Counted from the first letter of the stretch, positions 17,206-26,587 are shown. The stretch is DNA of 40,000 nucleotides from Pelagibacteraceae bacterium AG-390-O04 (GCA_003278065.1 QCHE01000006.1:1-40000), one strand, 5' to 3'. The notes: generated by a model not told the origin, from the sequence alone. Translations and numbers: made by a program.

Positions 17206-18384
17206 ATGAGTTACTTAGCAAAAAACTATAACAGAAAAAAAATTTCATTTAAAAAGGGTAAAGGCAGCTATCTTTACACTTCAAATGGAGCAAAGTATTT
17301 AGACTTTGTGCAAGGAATAGCTGTAAATTGTTTAGGTCATGCTCATCCAAAACTAGTTGAGACAATTAAAAATCAATCAAAAAAATTATGGCATGTTTCA
17401 AATGCTTTTCAAATTCCAGAGGGAGAAAAATTAGCAAAAAAGTTGTGTAAAAAAACATTCGCCGAATCCGTAATGTTTCAAAATAGTGGTGCAGAAGCAA
17501 CTGAAGCAGCAATAAAAGTAGCTAGAAGATATTTTTACTCTATCGGTAAACCCAACAAAAATAGAATTCTTTGCATTAAAAATTCTTTTCATGGAAGAAC
17601 ACTTGCTACAATTTTTGCTAGTGGTTCAAAAAAAATGACAGAAGGTTTTGGCCCAAAAGTTCCAGGATTTGATCATGTTATATTTAGAGATACTAAACCT
17701 AGATTTCCAAATTTAAATAATAAGATTAAAAAAAATACGGCAGCTATTATGGTAGAGACAATAATGGGTGAAGGTGGTGTAAAGCCTATTCCAGACAAAT
17801 GTCTTAAATATTTAAGAAAAATTTGTAATAAAAAAAATATTCTATTAATTTTAGACGAAGTTCAATCAGGAATTTCGAGATCTGGTGATTTTTTTGCTTT
17901 TGAGCAGTCTAAGATTAAACCCGACATTGTTCCAATTGCTAAAGGAATTGGTGGTGGATTTCCTATTGGAGCGGTTTTAATGAATAAAAGAGTTGCTTCA
18001 GGAATGATACCAGGAACCCATGGTTCAACTTTTGGAGGCAATCCACTAGCTATGGCTATTGGAAACGAGGTTATGAACATAGTTTCTAATAAGAAGTTTT
18101 TAAACAGTGTAAAAAAAATGTCTAAATACTTTTTGTTAAACCTAAATATAATCAAAGAAAAATATCCTAGTATGATTAAAGAAATAAGAGGCAGAGGTTT
18201 CTTAATTGGTATACAGCTTTACAAGGATCAAACAAAATTTATCAAAAAACTTATGGATAATAAATTATTAACTATACGAGCTGCTGAAAATGTAATCCGG
18301 ATCTTACCACCGCTGAATGTCAAAAAAAAAGAGATAGATAAAGCTCTTAAAATTATAAATAAGGTATGTCAAGATTTAAGCTAA
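17206..18384 (+). CDS. argD: Acetylornithine aminotransferase
   Basis: 392 residues, class III PLP aminotransferase: GIAVNCLGHAHP, FQNSGAEATEAAIK, SFHGRTLAT, LILDEVQSGISRSG and the PLP lysine Lys246 in IAKGIGGGFPIGA. It makes N-acetylornithine in arginine synthesis and may also serve the lysine branch as succinyl-DAP aminotransferase. argF follows after one base, and argJ at 30289 completes the step between. Its 177-base upstream region, shared with divergent gcrA, is A/T-rich without a clear regulatory motif. Confidence 0.93.
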   Translation: MSYLAKNYNRKKISFKKGKGSYLYTSNGAKYLDFVQGIAVNCLGHAHPKLVETIKNQSKKLWHVSNAFQIPEGEKLAKKLCKKTFAESVMFQNSGAEATEAAIKVARRYFYSIGKPNKNRILCIKNSFHGRTLATIFASGSKKMTEGFGPKVPGFDHVIFRDTKPRFPNLNNKIKKNTAAIMVETIMGEGGVKPIPDKCLKYLRKICNKKNILLILDEVQSGISRSGDFFAFEQSKIKPDIVPIAKGIGGGFPIGAVLMNKRVASGMIPGTHGSTFGGNPLAMAIGNEVMNIVSNKKFLNSVKKMSKYFLLNLNIIKEKYPSMIKEIRGRGFLIGIQLYKDQTKFIKKLMDNKLLTIRAAENVIRILPPLNVKKKEIDKALKIINKVCQDLS

Positions 18385-18385
18385 T

Positions 18386-19315
18386 ATGAAACATTTTATT
18401 AATTTAAATGATATTTCAGCAATAGATCTTAGAAAAATTATAAAAGACGCAAAAAGAAGAAAAAATTTAAGAAAGAAGCTAAGCAGTCTTGAAGTTGATA
18501 AGGGGTCACCTCTTAAGGGTAAGTTATTAATACAAATGTTTGAAAAATCTAGCTTAAGAACAAGACTAAGTTTTTATCTAGCAATCAAACAGCTTGGCGG
18601 GAGCACATTAACACTTAGACCAGATGAATTGCATCTTTCCAAAGGAGGCGAGAGTATTGAAGATACAGCAAAGATATTGTCTAATTTTGGGAATGCTTTT
18701 ATGCTTAGAACTGATAGTGATGAAAAATTAGAGGAATTTAAAAGATATTTATCAATCCCTATTATCAATGGATTAAGTCCGTCGTCACATCCAACACAAA
18801 TATTGTCAGATGTTTTTACAGTTGAAGAAATTAAAAAAAAACCAATTTCAAAATTAAATATTTCTTGGATTGGAGACTCTAATAATGTTTTAAATTCTTT
18901 AATTACAGCATCAATTAAATTTTCTTTTAAATTAAATATTGGTTGTCCAAAAAAATATATGCCTAATAAAAAAATCTTGAATTATATTAAAAATAATAAA
19001 AATAAAATTTCTATTTATAATGATCCAAAAAAAGCAGTTGCAGGAGCTGACGTCATTTTTTCAGATAAAGTAATTTCAATGAATGATAAGGTTGATAAGA
19101 TAAAAAAATTAAAACATTTTAAAAAGTTTAAAATTAATAAAAGGCTTATTAATTTTGCAAAAAGAGATTGCATTTTTCTTCATTGCTTACCTAGAGGTAC
19201 AGAAGTTGATGAAAAAGTATTTTCAAGTAAAAAGTCAAAAGTTTGGCTTCAAGCTATAAATAGAGTTCATGTACAAAAATCTATTCTACTTTATTGTTTT
19301 GGAAAATTAAGGTAG
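18386..19315 (+). CDS. argF: Ornithine carbamoyltransferase
   Basis: 309 residues, makes citrulline from ornithine and carbamoyl phosphate. The carbamoyl-phosphate loop is FEKSSLRTR (residues 52-60; usually STRTR), SHPTQILSD (134-142) and HCLP (266-269) are present. The ornithine loop, usually DVWxSMG, reads DKVISMN (227-233), and AENR is AINR, so the second-substrate pocket is unusual. The one-base gap to argD supports the arginine role over other carbamoyltransferases, but acetyl- or succinyl-ornithine specificity cannot be excluded. The 3' end overlaps convergent cycM by 9 bases. Confidence 0.88.
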   Translation: MKHFINLNDISAIDLRKIIKDAKRRKNLRKKLSSLEVDKGSPLKGKLLIQMFEKSSLRTRLSFYLAIKQLGGSTLTLRPDELHLSKGGESIEDTAKILSNFGNAFMLRTDSDEKLEEFKRYLSIPIINGLSPSSHPTQILSDVFTVEEIKKKPISKLNISWIGDSNNVLNSLITASIKFSFKLNIGCPKKYMPNKKILNYIKNNKNKISIYNDPKKAVAGADVIFSDKVISMNDKVDKIKKLKHFKKFKINKRLINFAKRDCIFLHCLPRGTEVDEKVFSSKKSKVWLQAINRVHVQKSILLYCFGKLR

Positions 19316-19849
19316 TGGCAGTGGATTATCTGAATTTTGGTTTAAATATAAAATTACTGAGGCTCTATCTTTTTCTTTTCTTAAACCAGCAAAAGCCATT
19401 TTAGTTCCTTTGATCCATTTAGCAGGTTTTATTAAATAACCATTTAATTCTTCAAATGACCATTCTTTTCCATAGGCAGTAAGTGCTTTAGAGTATTTAT
19501 AATCACTGATTGAACCAATCTTCCTACCGACAACGTTATATAGCGCAGGACCAATATTATTTTTTCCTCCTTTAGCGATAGAGTGGCAAGCTGCACATTT
19601 TTTGAAAACTTTTTCCCCAATAGCTAAATCTCCAGTTGCCATCAGAGCAGCAATATCAATTTTTTCTTCGGTTTCACCTGAGCTTGGTTGTGTACTAGTT
19701 GCGACTGCCTTCTCTACATTAATAGCATAACCAGGTGTTTTAGGCTTTTCTACATGAAAAATAATATTAGAAAGCTTTCCAATACCTATTACAAGTAGAG
19801 CAACTAGTAGAACTGCAGCAATTATCTTATTTAATTCAAAAGAATCCAT
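19307..19849 (-). CDS. cycM: Membrane-anchored cytochrome c (CycM type)
   Basis: 180 residues: an uncleaved N-terminal membrane helix at about residues 8-26 (KIIAAVLLVALLVIGIGKL), a linker, then a class I cytochrome c domain with haem site CAACH (85-89), GPALYNVVGRK, and an axial methionine in GTKMAF. It carries electrons at the periplasmic face, most likely from the bc1 complex to the cytochrome c oxidase, as CycM/c552 does in other alphaproteobacteria. A single-gene unit, divergent from kdsB by 108 bases. Confidence 0.9.
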   Translation of the reverse strand: MDSFELNKIIAAVLLVALLVIGIGKLSNIIFHVEKPKTPGYAINVEKAVATSTQPSSGETEEKIDIAALMATGDLAIGEKVFKKCAACHSIAKGGKNNIGPALYNVVGRKIGSISDYKYSKALTAYGKEWSFEELNGYLIKPAKWIKGTKMAFAGLRKEKDRASVILYLNQNSDNPLPLP

Positions 19850-19957
19850 TTTATTAAAAATTATTTTGAACGTATAACACTATAAACAAAAAATTGCTTA
19901 TATATTTTAATGTACAATTTTGCCTCTACTTATATTGTGTTAGTAAATTAAAGATTA

Positions 19958-20692
19958 ATGAAAACTCTTGTTATTATTCCTTCTAGGTTATCAGCTAAAA
20001 GATTACCCGGAAAGCCACTATTAAAAATCAATGGTTTATCAGTTATTTCACACGTTTTTAAGAAGGCAGAGGAGGCAAATATTGGTGAAGTAATAGTTGC
20101 AACTGGAGATCAAGAAATAATTGATGATGTCAAACTAAATGGTGGCCAAGCAATTTTAACTAACAAAAATCATAAGACTGGCACAGATAGAATTTATGAA
20201 GCTTTGCAAAAAATTGATAGTGTTAATATTGATTTGGTAATGAATCTTCAAGGAGACGAGCCTCTTATGAACATAGAAGATATTAAAAATTTAAATGATC
20301 AAATGAAAGACAATAATTCACAGATGGGGACTTTAGCTTCAAAAATAACAGATCAAAAATTCTATGAAAAGAGCAATGTGGTTAAAGTGATAACAAAAGA
20401 AAATTTAAATCAATCTAATTTTCCAGAAGCATTAAATTTCATGCGAAAAATTTCAGGGCAAATTGAAAAAATATATCACCATTTAGGCATATATTGTTAT
20501 AATATAGAAACACTTAAAAATTTTGTTTCATTCAATCAATCCCCAAACGAGGTAAAGAATAATTTAGAACAATTGCGAGCATTAGATAATGGTATAAAAA
20601 TTAATGTAGCTCTTGCAAAGTCATCTCCAATAGGAGTTGATACAGAGGAGGATTTTGTGGCTATTAAAAAAATTATGGAATATAAATCCTGA
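19958..20692 (+). CDS. kdsB: 3-deoxy-manno-octulosonate cytidylyltransferase
   Basis: 244 residues, nucleotidyltransferase fold: IIPSRLSAKRLPGKPLL at the N-terminus, VATGD, TGTDRIYEA, VMNLQGDEPLM and GVDTEED near the end. It activates Kdo as CMP-Kdo for lipid A core synthesis. Its TGA overlaps the pheA ATG by one base (TGATG), which favours translational re-initiation. It works with kdsD and the lpt genes at 12594-14913. Confidence 0.94.
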   Translation: MKTLVIIPSRLSAKRLPGKPLLKINGLSVISHVFKKAEEANIGEVIVATGDQEIIDDVKLNGGQAILTNKNHKTGTDRIYEALQKIDSVNIDLVMNLQGDEPLMNIEDIKNLNDQMKDNNSQMGTLASKITDQKFYEKSNVVKVITKENLNQSNFPEALNFMRKISGQIEKIYHHLGIYCYNIETLKNFVSFNQSPNEVKNNLEQLRALDNGIKINVALAKSSPIGVDTEEDFVAIKKIMEYKS

Positions 20693-21528
20693 TGAGTAAA
20701 ATTTACTTTCAAGGGACCTTTGGTGCTTATTCTCATTTAGCATCTTTATCAATCAATCCAAAAGCAGAAATTATACCATGTAAGACTTTTGATGAATGTT
20801 TTCTCAAAGCTTCAAAAAATGATGAGTCAAGAATAGTGATCCCGGAGTCTAATAGAATTACAGGCAACATAGGTATAGAATATTTGATCTTCAAATATAG
20901 ATTAAATATTTATGCAGAATATTTTCAAAAAATTGAGCATAATTTATTAGCAATTCCAGGTACAAAAATTGATAATATTAAGAATGTATATTCTCATTCT
21001 CAAGCTTTATCTCAATGTTCTAAATTTATAAAAAAATATAATTTTAATGAAAATGTAAGAGCCGATACAGCAGGATCTGCTGAAATGATATCAAGGAATA
21101 AAAATAAACAAGATGCTGCTATAGCATCGACTTTGAGTGCAGAAACATATGGCTTAGAAATAATTAAAAAAAATATAGAAAATGAAAAAGGAAATTTAAC
21201 AAGATTTTTAATTATGGGAAAAAAAATTTTACAACCAGAATTTAAAAATAAAAAATATATAACTTCTTTTTTATTTAAGTTAAAAAGTAAACCCGCAGCT
21301 CTATATCAATCACTAGGAGGTTTTGCGATTAATGGAGTAAATTTAACAAAGTTGCAAAGTTATCCGGAAAAAAATTCTTTCGACTCATACTTTTTTTTGT
21401 GTGATCTTGACGGGCATATTGAAGAGCCCAAAGTTCAAAAATCTTTAGAGGAATTGGGTCTTCATTGCGAGGATTTTCATGTTCTTGGAGTTTTTGAGGC
21501 AGATCCAATAAGGGAAAAAAATTCTTAA
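20692..21528 (+). CDS. pheA: Prephenate dehydratase
   Basis: 278 residues, monofunctional: the PDT domain starts at FQGTFGAYSHLA, with the phenylpyruvate-forming motif GNLTRFLIMG near residue 170, followed by an ACT regulatory domain (TSFLFKLKSKPAALYQSLGGF, then a SYP segment). No chorismate mutase domain is fused. The ACT domain implies feedback by phenylalanine. The start overlaps the kdsB stop; the SRP RNA gene follows. Confidence 0.93.
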   Translation: MSKIYFQGTFGAYSHLASLSINPKAEIIPCKTFDECFLKASKNDESRIVIPESNRITGNIGIEYLIFKYRLNIYAEYFQKIEHNLLAIPGTKIDNIKNVYSHSQALSQCSKFIKKYNFNENVRADTAGSAEMISRNKNKQDAAIASTLSAETYGLEIIKKNIENEKGNLTRFLIMGKKILQPEFKNKKYITSFLFKLKSKPAALYQSLGGFAINGVNLTKLQSYPEKNSFDSYFFLCDLDGHIEEPKVQKSLEELGLHCEDFHVLGVFEADPIREKNS

Positions 21529-21535
21529 TCTTTTC

Positions 21536-21565
21536 TTGTAGATTAGAAAATATAACTGCTATAAT
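21536..21565 (+). promoter_or_regulatory. Promoter of the SRP RNA gene
   Basis: A perfect -10 TATAAT (21560-21565) preceded after 18 bases by TTGTAG (21536-21541). The inferred transcription start, about 6 bases after the -10 box, coincides with the predicted 5' end of the SRP RNA at 21572, which strongly supports it. It would also drive dnaX if the RNA is not terminated, as no hairpin-plus-T-run terminator follows the RNA. Confidence 0.6.
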
Positions 21566-21571
21566 ACTTAT

Positions 21572-21655
21572 GGAGGCTAGAGGTGGATGCTGCTTGAACC
21601 CGACCAGATCTTAACAGAAGCAGTCGTAAAGACAGTTATTCAGGTTCTAGTCTCC
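21572..21655 (+). ncRNA. ffs: Small signal recognition particle RNA (4.5S type)
   Basis: An 84-base hairpin RNA. The outer arms GGAGGCTAGA and TCTAGTCTCC pair (one G-T). The apical domain carries the conserved internal-loop bases AGAAGCAG found in bacterial SRP RNAs, preceded by GACCAGATC. The apical loop, usually GGAA, aligns here as UAAC closed by a U-A pair. The RNA binds Ffh and guides membrane-protein targeting. Location just before dnaX matches other alphaproteobacteria as I know them. Exact ends are estimated from pairing and the promoter. Confidence 0.85.
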
Positions 21656-21671
21656 TAAATAAATATTTAAA

Positions 21672-23330
21672 ATGAATAAAAATTCTAAAGTATTGGCTCT
21701 TAAATATAGACCAAAAACATTTGATGATTTGTTGGGTCAAGAAGTTGTTGCAGAAACAATAATTAACTCCATAAATGCAAATAAAATTCCTAATGCTTAT
21801 CTCTTTACAGGAATAAGAGGCATTGGAAAAACAACAATAGCAAGAATTGTTGCTAAATCTTTAAATTGTAAAAATGGAATTGAAAATTTATGTAAAGAAA
21901 ATTTTTGTGAAAATTGTGATGCCATTGCAAACTCAAGTCATATAGATGTCCTAGAAATTGACGCTGCAAGTAAAACAGGCGTGGATGATGTTAGAGATTT
22001 GATAGAATTTTCAAGATATGGGCCAACATCATCAAAATTTAAGATTTTTATAATCGACGAGGTTCACATGCTAAGTAAGCAAGCGTTTAATGCTTTATTA
22101 AAAACTTTAGAGGAACCACCAGAATATTTAAAATTCGTATTTGCAACAACTGAAATAAAAAAAATACCAATTACAGTAGTTTCAAGATGTCAAAGATTTG
22201 ATTTATCAAGAATAAAATCATCAGAATTATTTAAATATATTAAAATGATCAAAGATAAAGAAAATGGAAAAATTTCTGATGATGCTCTTAAATTGATAAT
22301 AAAAATTTCAGAGGGTTCTGTTAGAGATGCATTATCTTTGCTAGATAGAGCGTTGCTGAGCCTGAATAATGATGAAGAATTAGATTTAAAGACTATTCAA
22401 AAAATATTTGGATATTTTGATAAGTCTCAATTAATTGATCTTTTTGAATTAATTTTAAAAGGTGATGAAAAAAAGGTGATTGAAGTTTACAGAAAAATTT
22501 TTGACCAAGGTGTTGATCCTAAAGTTTTTATAAATGATTTTTTGGAAATTTTATATTATTTAAAGAATATAAATTTTTTGACTTTAGAAAGTACAAATTT
22601 TTCGTTAAATGATGAGGAATATAATAAAATTAAAGATATCTCGAATAACATAGATACAGGAATATTAATTTTATTTTGGCAATTTACTATAAAAACTATT
22701 GATGAACTAGATATTGTTTCTAATCAAAATTTATCAATCGAAATGTTTTTGCAAAGATTGATCTATATGAATGGAAATAAACCTAAAGATGAAATTAAAA
22801 TAGAAAATATAGTTGAGAATGATAATGAAAAAAAGATAGAGCAGGCATCCTCTAAGATAATTAATAATGAAACTATAAATCAAATCAAAAATGTATCTCA
22901 AGAAAAAAAAATAAAAGTAGAGTCTCAAATTGAAACAAAATCAATAAATAAAACTTTAATAAATTCTTTCGAAAACCTAATTGAAATTTGTAATACAAAT
23001 AAAGAAATGAAATTAAAATATGAATTAGAAAAAAATGTAAATCTTGTTAAATTTGAAATAGGAAGAATAGAAATTTCTTTCAATGATAATTTGGACAAAG
23101 ATTTTGTTAAAGATTTATCGGCAAAACTTCTTGAATGGACAAATCAAAGATGGATTATAAGCTTAAGTAAAAATAAAGGGGAAATGTCTATTAAAGAAAA
23201 AGAAAAAAATAAACAAATAGAGATTTTGGAAAAAGCAAAAAAAACAAATCTATATAAAATTATAAGAGATTTTTTCCCAGATGCAGAACTAAAAGATATC
23301 AAAACTAACTCTAAAGATGAGGTAAAATGA
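21672..23330 (+). CDS. dnaX: DNA polymerase III subunit gamma/tau
   Basis: 552 residues. AAA+ clamp-loader ATPase: KYRPKTFDDLLGQE, Walker A GIRGIGKT (47-54), a zinc-binding cysteine cluster (NLCKENFCENCDAI), Walker B/DEVHML, TTEIKKIP with the SRC motif, and GSVRDALSLLD (sensor 2). Domain III ends near residue 370; a lysine/glutamate-rich linker and a diverged tau-like C-terminal region follow. A heptamer A AAA AAG in the reading frame at 22829-22835 could allow a shorter gamma form. Followed by ybaB and recR, a standard cluster; the stop overlaps ybaB by 4 bases. Confidence 0.94.
   Translation: MNKNSKVLALKYRPKTFDDLLGQEVVAETIINSINANKIPNAYLFTGIRGIGKTTIARIVAKSLNCKNGIENLCKENFCENCDAIANSSHIDVLEIDAASKTGVDDVRDLIEFSRYGPTSSKFKIFIIDEVHMLSKQAFNALLKTLEEPPEYLKFVFATTEIKKIPITVVSRCQRFDLSRIKSSELFKYIKMIKDKENGKISDDALKLIIKISEGSVRDALSLLDRALLSLNNDEELDLKTIQKIFGYFDKSQLIDLFELILKGDEKKVIEVYRKIFDQGVDPKVFINDFLEILYYLKNINFLTLESTNFSLNDEEYNKIKDISNNIDTGILILFWQFTIKTIDELDIVSNQNLSIEMFLQRLIYMNGNKPKDEIKIENIVENDNEKKIEQASSKIINNETINQIKNVSQEKKIKVESQIETKSINKTLINSFENLIEICNTNKEMKLKYELEKNVNLVKFEIGRIEISFNDNLDKDFVKDLSAKLLEWTNQRWIISLSKNKGEMSIKEKEKNKQIEILEKAKKTNLYKIIRDFFPDAELKDIKTNSKDEVK
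22829..22855 (+). other. Candidate -1 frameshift site in dnaX
   Basis: The heptamer A AAA AAG sits in the same phase as in the E. coli dnaX gamma site. A -1 shift would add six residues (DRAGIL) and stop at TAA 22853-22855, giving a product of about 394 residues that ends just after domain III. A 5-bp stem (TAGAG 37-41 / CTCTA 50-54 of the 22800s) starts two bases downstream. No upstream Shine-Dalgarno-like stimulator is obvious, and A-runs are frequent in this genome. Confidence 0.35.
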
Positions 23331-23644
23331 CAGATTTTTCAAAAATTTTGGATAAAGCTAAAGAACTCGAGACTAAAATGAAAGAAAGCCAAGAAAAAAT
23401 AAAAAACATAAAAGCTGAAGGTGTATCAGGATCTAATTCGGTTAAAGTTATTTTAGATGGTGAGGGAGAAATGCATAAAATAGAAATATCTGATGATATT
23501 ATGAAAGAAGATAAGTCAGTGATTGAGGATCTAATAGTAGCGGCACATAACAACGCAAAAATACAACTCAAATCTAAAACAACTGAAGAAATTTCTAAAG
23601 CCACAGGTGGTTTTGGGATTCCTGGTTTTAAATGGCCTTTATAA
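23327..23644 (+). CDS. ybaB: YbaB/EbfC family nucleoid-associated protein
   Basis: 105 residues with an N-terminal coiled helix (LDKAKELETKMKESQEKIKNI), the central GEGEMHKIEISDDIM strand region and a C-terminal helix. The family binds DNA as a dimer with tweezer-like shape. Placement between dnaX and recR is the standard bacterial arrangement. The start shares an ATGA overlap with dnaX, and the glycine/phenylalanine-rich tail (GGFGIPGFKWPL) is usual for the family. Confidence 0.93.
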   Translation: MTDFSKILDKAKELETKMKESQEKIKNIKAEGVSGSNSVKVILDGEGEMHKIEISDDIMKEDKSVIEDLIVAAHNNAKIQLKSKTTEEISKATGGFGIPGFKWPL

Positions 23645-23647
23645 ATA

Positions 23648-24256
23648 ATGCGAAATATTAGTGAAATAGAGGATCTAATAAAATTAATTTCTAAATTACC
23701 AGGTTTAGGACCAAAATCAGCTAAAAGAGTAGTTCTTAAATTAATAAATAATAGAGATGAATTAGTAAAACCAATGGTAAATTCATTAGCACAGGTTTAT
23801 AAAAATGTTACTCGATGTAATGCTTGTGGATCATTAAAATCAAATATTGATGGATGTATCAATTGTCATAATGCTAGTGAAAAATTTAATAAAATTTGTG
23901 TAGTAGAGGATATTGCAGATCAATGGTCTATAGAAAATTCTAACATATTTAAAGGTTATTTTCATATTCTTGGTGGAACACTTGCCTCTGTTGGTCATAG
24001 AAAAGAAGATCTATTAATAAATTCGTTAGTTGATAGAGTAGCGAAAGATAAAATTGAAGAGGTAATTTTAGCAACAAGTGCTACAGTTGAAGGGCAAACA
24101 ACTGCATATTACGTCAAAGATAGTTTAAAACATACAAATGTAAAAATAACCAAGTTAGCTCAAGGACTGCCAGTTGGTGGAGAAATTGAAAGCTTAGATG
24201 ATGGAACTTTATTTTCTGCTTTTAAAAATAGGTCAAATTTAAATTCTAATTCTTAA
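23648..24256 (+). CDS. recR: Recombination protein RecR
   Basis: 202 residues, normal length. N-terminal helix-hairpin-helix ([17 protein letters not shown]), a four-cysteine zinc site (CNACGS and CINCH), a Toprim domain ([14 protein letters not shown]) and the Walker-like C-terminal [11 protein letters not shown] equivalent ([19 protein letters not shown]). It works with RecO/RecF to load RecA on gapped DNA. The 3' end overlaps convergent glcB by 11 bases. Confidence 0.95.
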   Translation: MRNISEIEDLIKLISKLPGLGPKSAKRVVLKLINNRDELVKPMVNSLAQVYKNVTRCNACGSLKSNIDGCINCHNASEKFNKICVVEDIADQWSIENSNIFKGYFHILGGTLASVGHRKEDLLINSLVDRVAKDKIEEVILATSATVEGQTTAYYVKDSLKHTNVKITKLAQGLPVGGEIESLDDGTLFSAFKNRSNLNSNS

Positions 24257-26405
24257 TAGACTTTTTTTTAATTCTATTTAAGTGTAAAAGTGGTTCAGTG
24301 TATCCTGAAGGTTGACTTTTACCCTCAAAGATTAAATTACAAGCAGTTTGAAAAGCGATTGAATTATCAAAATCATCACTCATATTTGAGTAGTTTTTAT
24401 CATTTTTATTTTGTTTATCTACTATTATGGCCATTTCTTTCATGATTTCTATAACTTGTATTTTAGTAGTAACACCATGATGTATCCAATTCGCAATATG
24501 TTGAGATGAAATTCTTAATGTAGCTCTATCTTCCATTAAACCCACATTATCTATATCAGGAACTTTTGAACAGCCTACTCCTTGATCAATCCATCTAACA
24601 ACATATCCTAAAAGAGTTTGAGCAGAATTTGAAATTTCTTTATTTATTTCATCAACAGACCAATTAGGTCGATCAGCTACAGGTATTGTTAATAAATCAT
24701 CAAGTTTAGCCTTATCACGTTTTAAGATTTTTTGCTGTTCATCAAAAATATTTATTTGATGGTAATGTAATGCGTGTAATGAGGCTGCGGTAGGTGAAGG
24801 CACCCATGCACAGTTTGCACCTGCCTTTAAGTGGTTAATTTTATCCTTCATCATTTCTAGCATTTTATCTGGCATAGCCCACATCCCTTTTCCGATTTGA
24901 GCTTTTCCTGAAAAACCACATCTTAGACCAATGTCCACATTATTATTTTCATAGGCCTGGATCCATTTAGATGATTTCATATCACCCTTTTTAATCATAG
25001 GTCCTGCTTCCATTGATGTATGCATTTCATCGCCAGTCCTATCTAAAAAACCTGTATTAATAAAAAATACTCGATTTTTGAGAGTTCTAATACACTCTTT
25101 AAGGTTTGCCGATGTTCTTCTTTCCTCGTCCATAATTCCAATTTTACATGTAAATTTTTTTAAATTTAAAACTTCTTCAACTTTTGTAAAAATCAAATTT
25201 GTAAACTCGGTTTCCTCAGGACCATGCATTTTTGGTTTTACTATGTAAATAGATCCTTTTCTTGAATTTTTTTTTCTTTTTAAATCATGAAGTGCAGCTA
25301 TTGTTGTAAAAAAAGCATCCATAATTCCCTCGGGTATTTCAGTATCATCTTTTAAAAGAATTGAGGAGTTCGTCATTAAATGACCGACATTTCTTATCAG
25401 GAGCAAGCTTCTTCCATGTAATTTTAAACCTTTACCATCTTTTGAAATATAACTTCTGTCAGGATTTAATTTTCTCTCTAAAATTTTACCGTTTTTTTCG
25501 AACTCTATTTTTAAATTACCTTTCATTAATCCAAGCCAATTTCTATAACAAACAACTTTATCTTCAGCATCAACAGCAGCTACACTATCCTCATTGTCAC
25601 AAATTGTAGAAATTGCGGACTCTGCAATAACATCACTTATTCCAGCTATATCGTGCGCAGCACTAAATGCACCTGGGTTAATTATTATTTCAAAATGAAG
25701 TTTATTATTTTTAAGTATTATGGCTTCTGGCTTTAGAGCGTTACCTCTATGTCCAATGAATTTATCAACATCTTTTAATTTATAATTATAGTCATCTTTT
25801 GTAATTATTAAATTATTATCCACTATTTTAAGAGAACTAATATTTTTCCAACTCGTTCCATCGATGGGTATATATTTATCAAAAAACTCTCTTACATATT
25901 TTATGACTTCTTGACCACGATTAGGATCATATCTTTCACTTCCCCCTTCTTCTGACTCTATTATATTTGTGCCATATAAACTGTCATATAAACTTACCCA
26001 TCTAGCATTAGCAGCATTTAGAGTATATCTTGCATTCATTACCGGAACAACTAATTGTGGTCCAGCAATATTACTTATTTCATCGTCAACATGTTCAGTT
26101 TCAATTTTGAAATCTGGACCTTCTTCTTTTAGATAATCAATCTCTTTTAAAAATTTTTTATATTCATTTAAATTTATTTCTTTAGATTTATTTTCTAAAT
26201 GCCATTGATCAATTTTTTTTTGAATTTCATTCCTCTTGATAATTAATTCTTTATTTTTTGGAGCAAGTTCGTGAATTACTTTATTAAAATTTTTCCAAAA
26301 ATATTCAGGCGAAACTTCTGTATCTTTTAAAAGTTCATCATTTACAAATTTGAGCAATATTTCTGAAACTTTTAAGTCATTTATTTTGACGTATTTTTCT
26401 TTCAT
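24246..26405 (-). CDS. glcB: Malate synthase G
   Basis: 719 residues, close to E. coli GlcB (723). It condenses glyoxylate with acetyl-CoA to malate. Clear family segments are [23 protein letters not shown]-type [29 protein letters not shown] and [23 protein letters not shown]. In SAR11 this enzyme is known to link glycine and glycolate oxidation to central carbon metabolism. It stands alone on its strand, overlapping recR at the 3' end, with 182 bases to the divergent accA. The published SAR11 glycine riboswitch before this gene is not recognisable here. Confidence 0.95.
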   Translation of the reverse strand: MKEKYVKINDLKVSEILLKFVNDELLKDTEVSPEYFWKNFNKVIHELAPKNKELIIKRNEIQKKIDQWHLENKSKEINLNEYKKFLKEIDYLKEEGPDFKIETEHVDDEISNIAGPQLVVPVMNARYTLNAANARWVSLYDSLYGTNIIESEEGGSERYDPNRGQEVIKYVREFFDKYIPIDGTSWKNISSLKIVDNNLIITKDDYNYKLKDVDKFIGHRGNALKPEAIILKNNKLHFEIIINPGAFSAAHDIAGISDVIAESAISTICDNEDSVAAVDAEDKVVCYRNWLGLMKGNLKIEFEKNGKILERKLNPDRSYISKDGKGLKLHGRSLLLIRNVGHLMTNSSILLKDDTEIPEGIMDAFFTTIAALHDLKRKKNSRKGSIYIVKPKMHGPEETEFTNLIFTKVEEVLNLKKFTCKIGIMDEERRTSANLKECIRTLKNRVFFINTGFLDRTGDEMHTSMEAGPMIKKGDMKSSKWIQAYENNNVDIGLRCGFSGKAQIGKGMWAMPDKMLEMMKDKINHLKAGANCAWVPSPTAASLHALHYHQINIFDEQQKILKRDKAKLDDLLTIPVADRPNWSVDEINKEISNSAQTLLGYVVRWIDQGVGCSKVPDIDNVGLMEDRATLRISSQHIANWIHHGVTTKIQVIEIMKEMAIIVDKQNKNDKNYSNMSDDFDNSIAFQTACNLIFEGKSQPSGYTEPLLHLNRIKKKSIKN

Positions 26406-26492
26406 ATTATTATCTTATTTCCAATCTCAGAGGTTTATACTTTATATTTAATTTTAGAAATATAACTCAAATAAACCATATTCTAATTAATA

Positions 26493-26520
26493 AATTTACT
26501 TGTTAAACTAATGAAGTCAA
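26493..26520 (-). promoter_or_regulatory. Candidate glcB promoter
   Basis: On the minus strand TTGACT (26515-26520) is followed after 16 bases by TAAATT (26493-26498). The leader to the glcB ATG would be about 80 bases, without a strong hairpin. Weak -10 match, judged by eye. Confidence 0.3.
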
Positions 26521-26550
26521 ATGCTGTTTAGTCCCATTAAAAACATTTTA

Positions 26551-26580
26551 TTGCCTTTTTTGTTTTTTAAGTAATATTCT
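26551..26580 (+). promoter_or_regulatory. Candidate accA promoter
   Basis: TTGCCT (26551-26556) and TATTCT (26575-26580) are separated by 18 bases. The implied start of transcription lies at the accA ATG (26588), so the message would have almost no leader. Motif match only. Confidence 0.3.
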
Positions 26581-26587
26581 TATTATA

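Noticed and set aside
26424-26440. CTCTGAGATTGG before glcB as a remnant of a glycine aptamer
   Set aside because: Only a few bases agree with the conserved aptamer core; the GCCGAAGG-type block and the pairing partners are missing.
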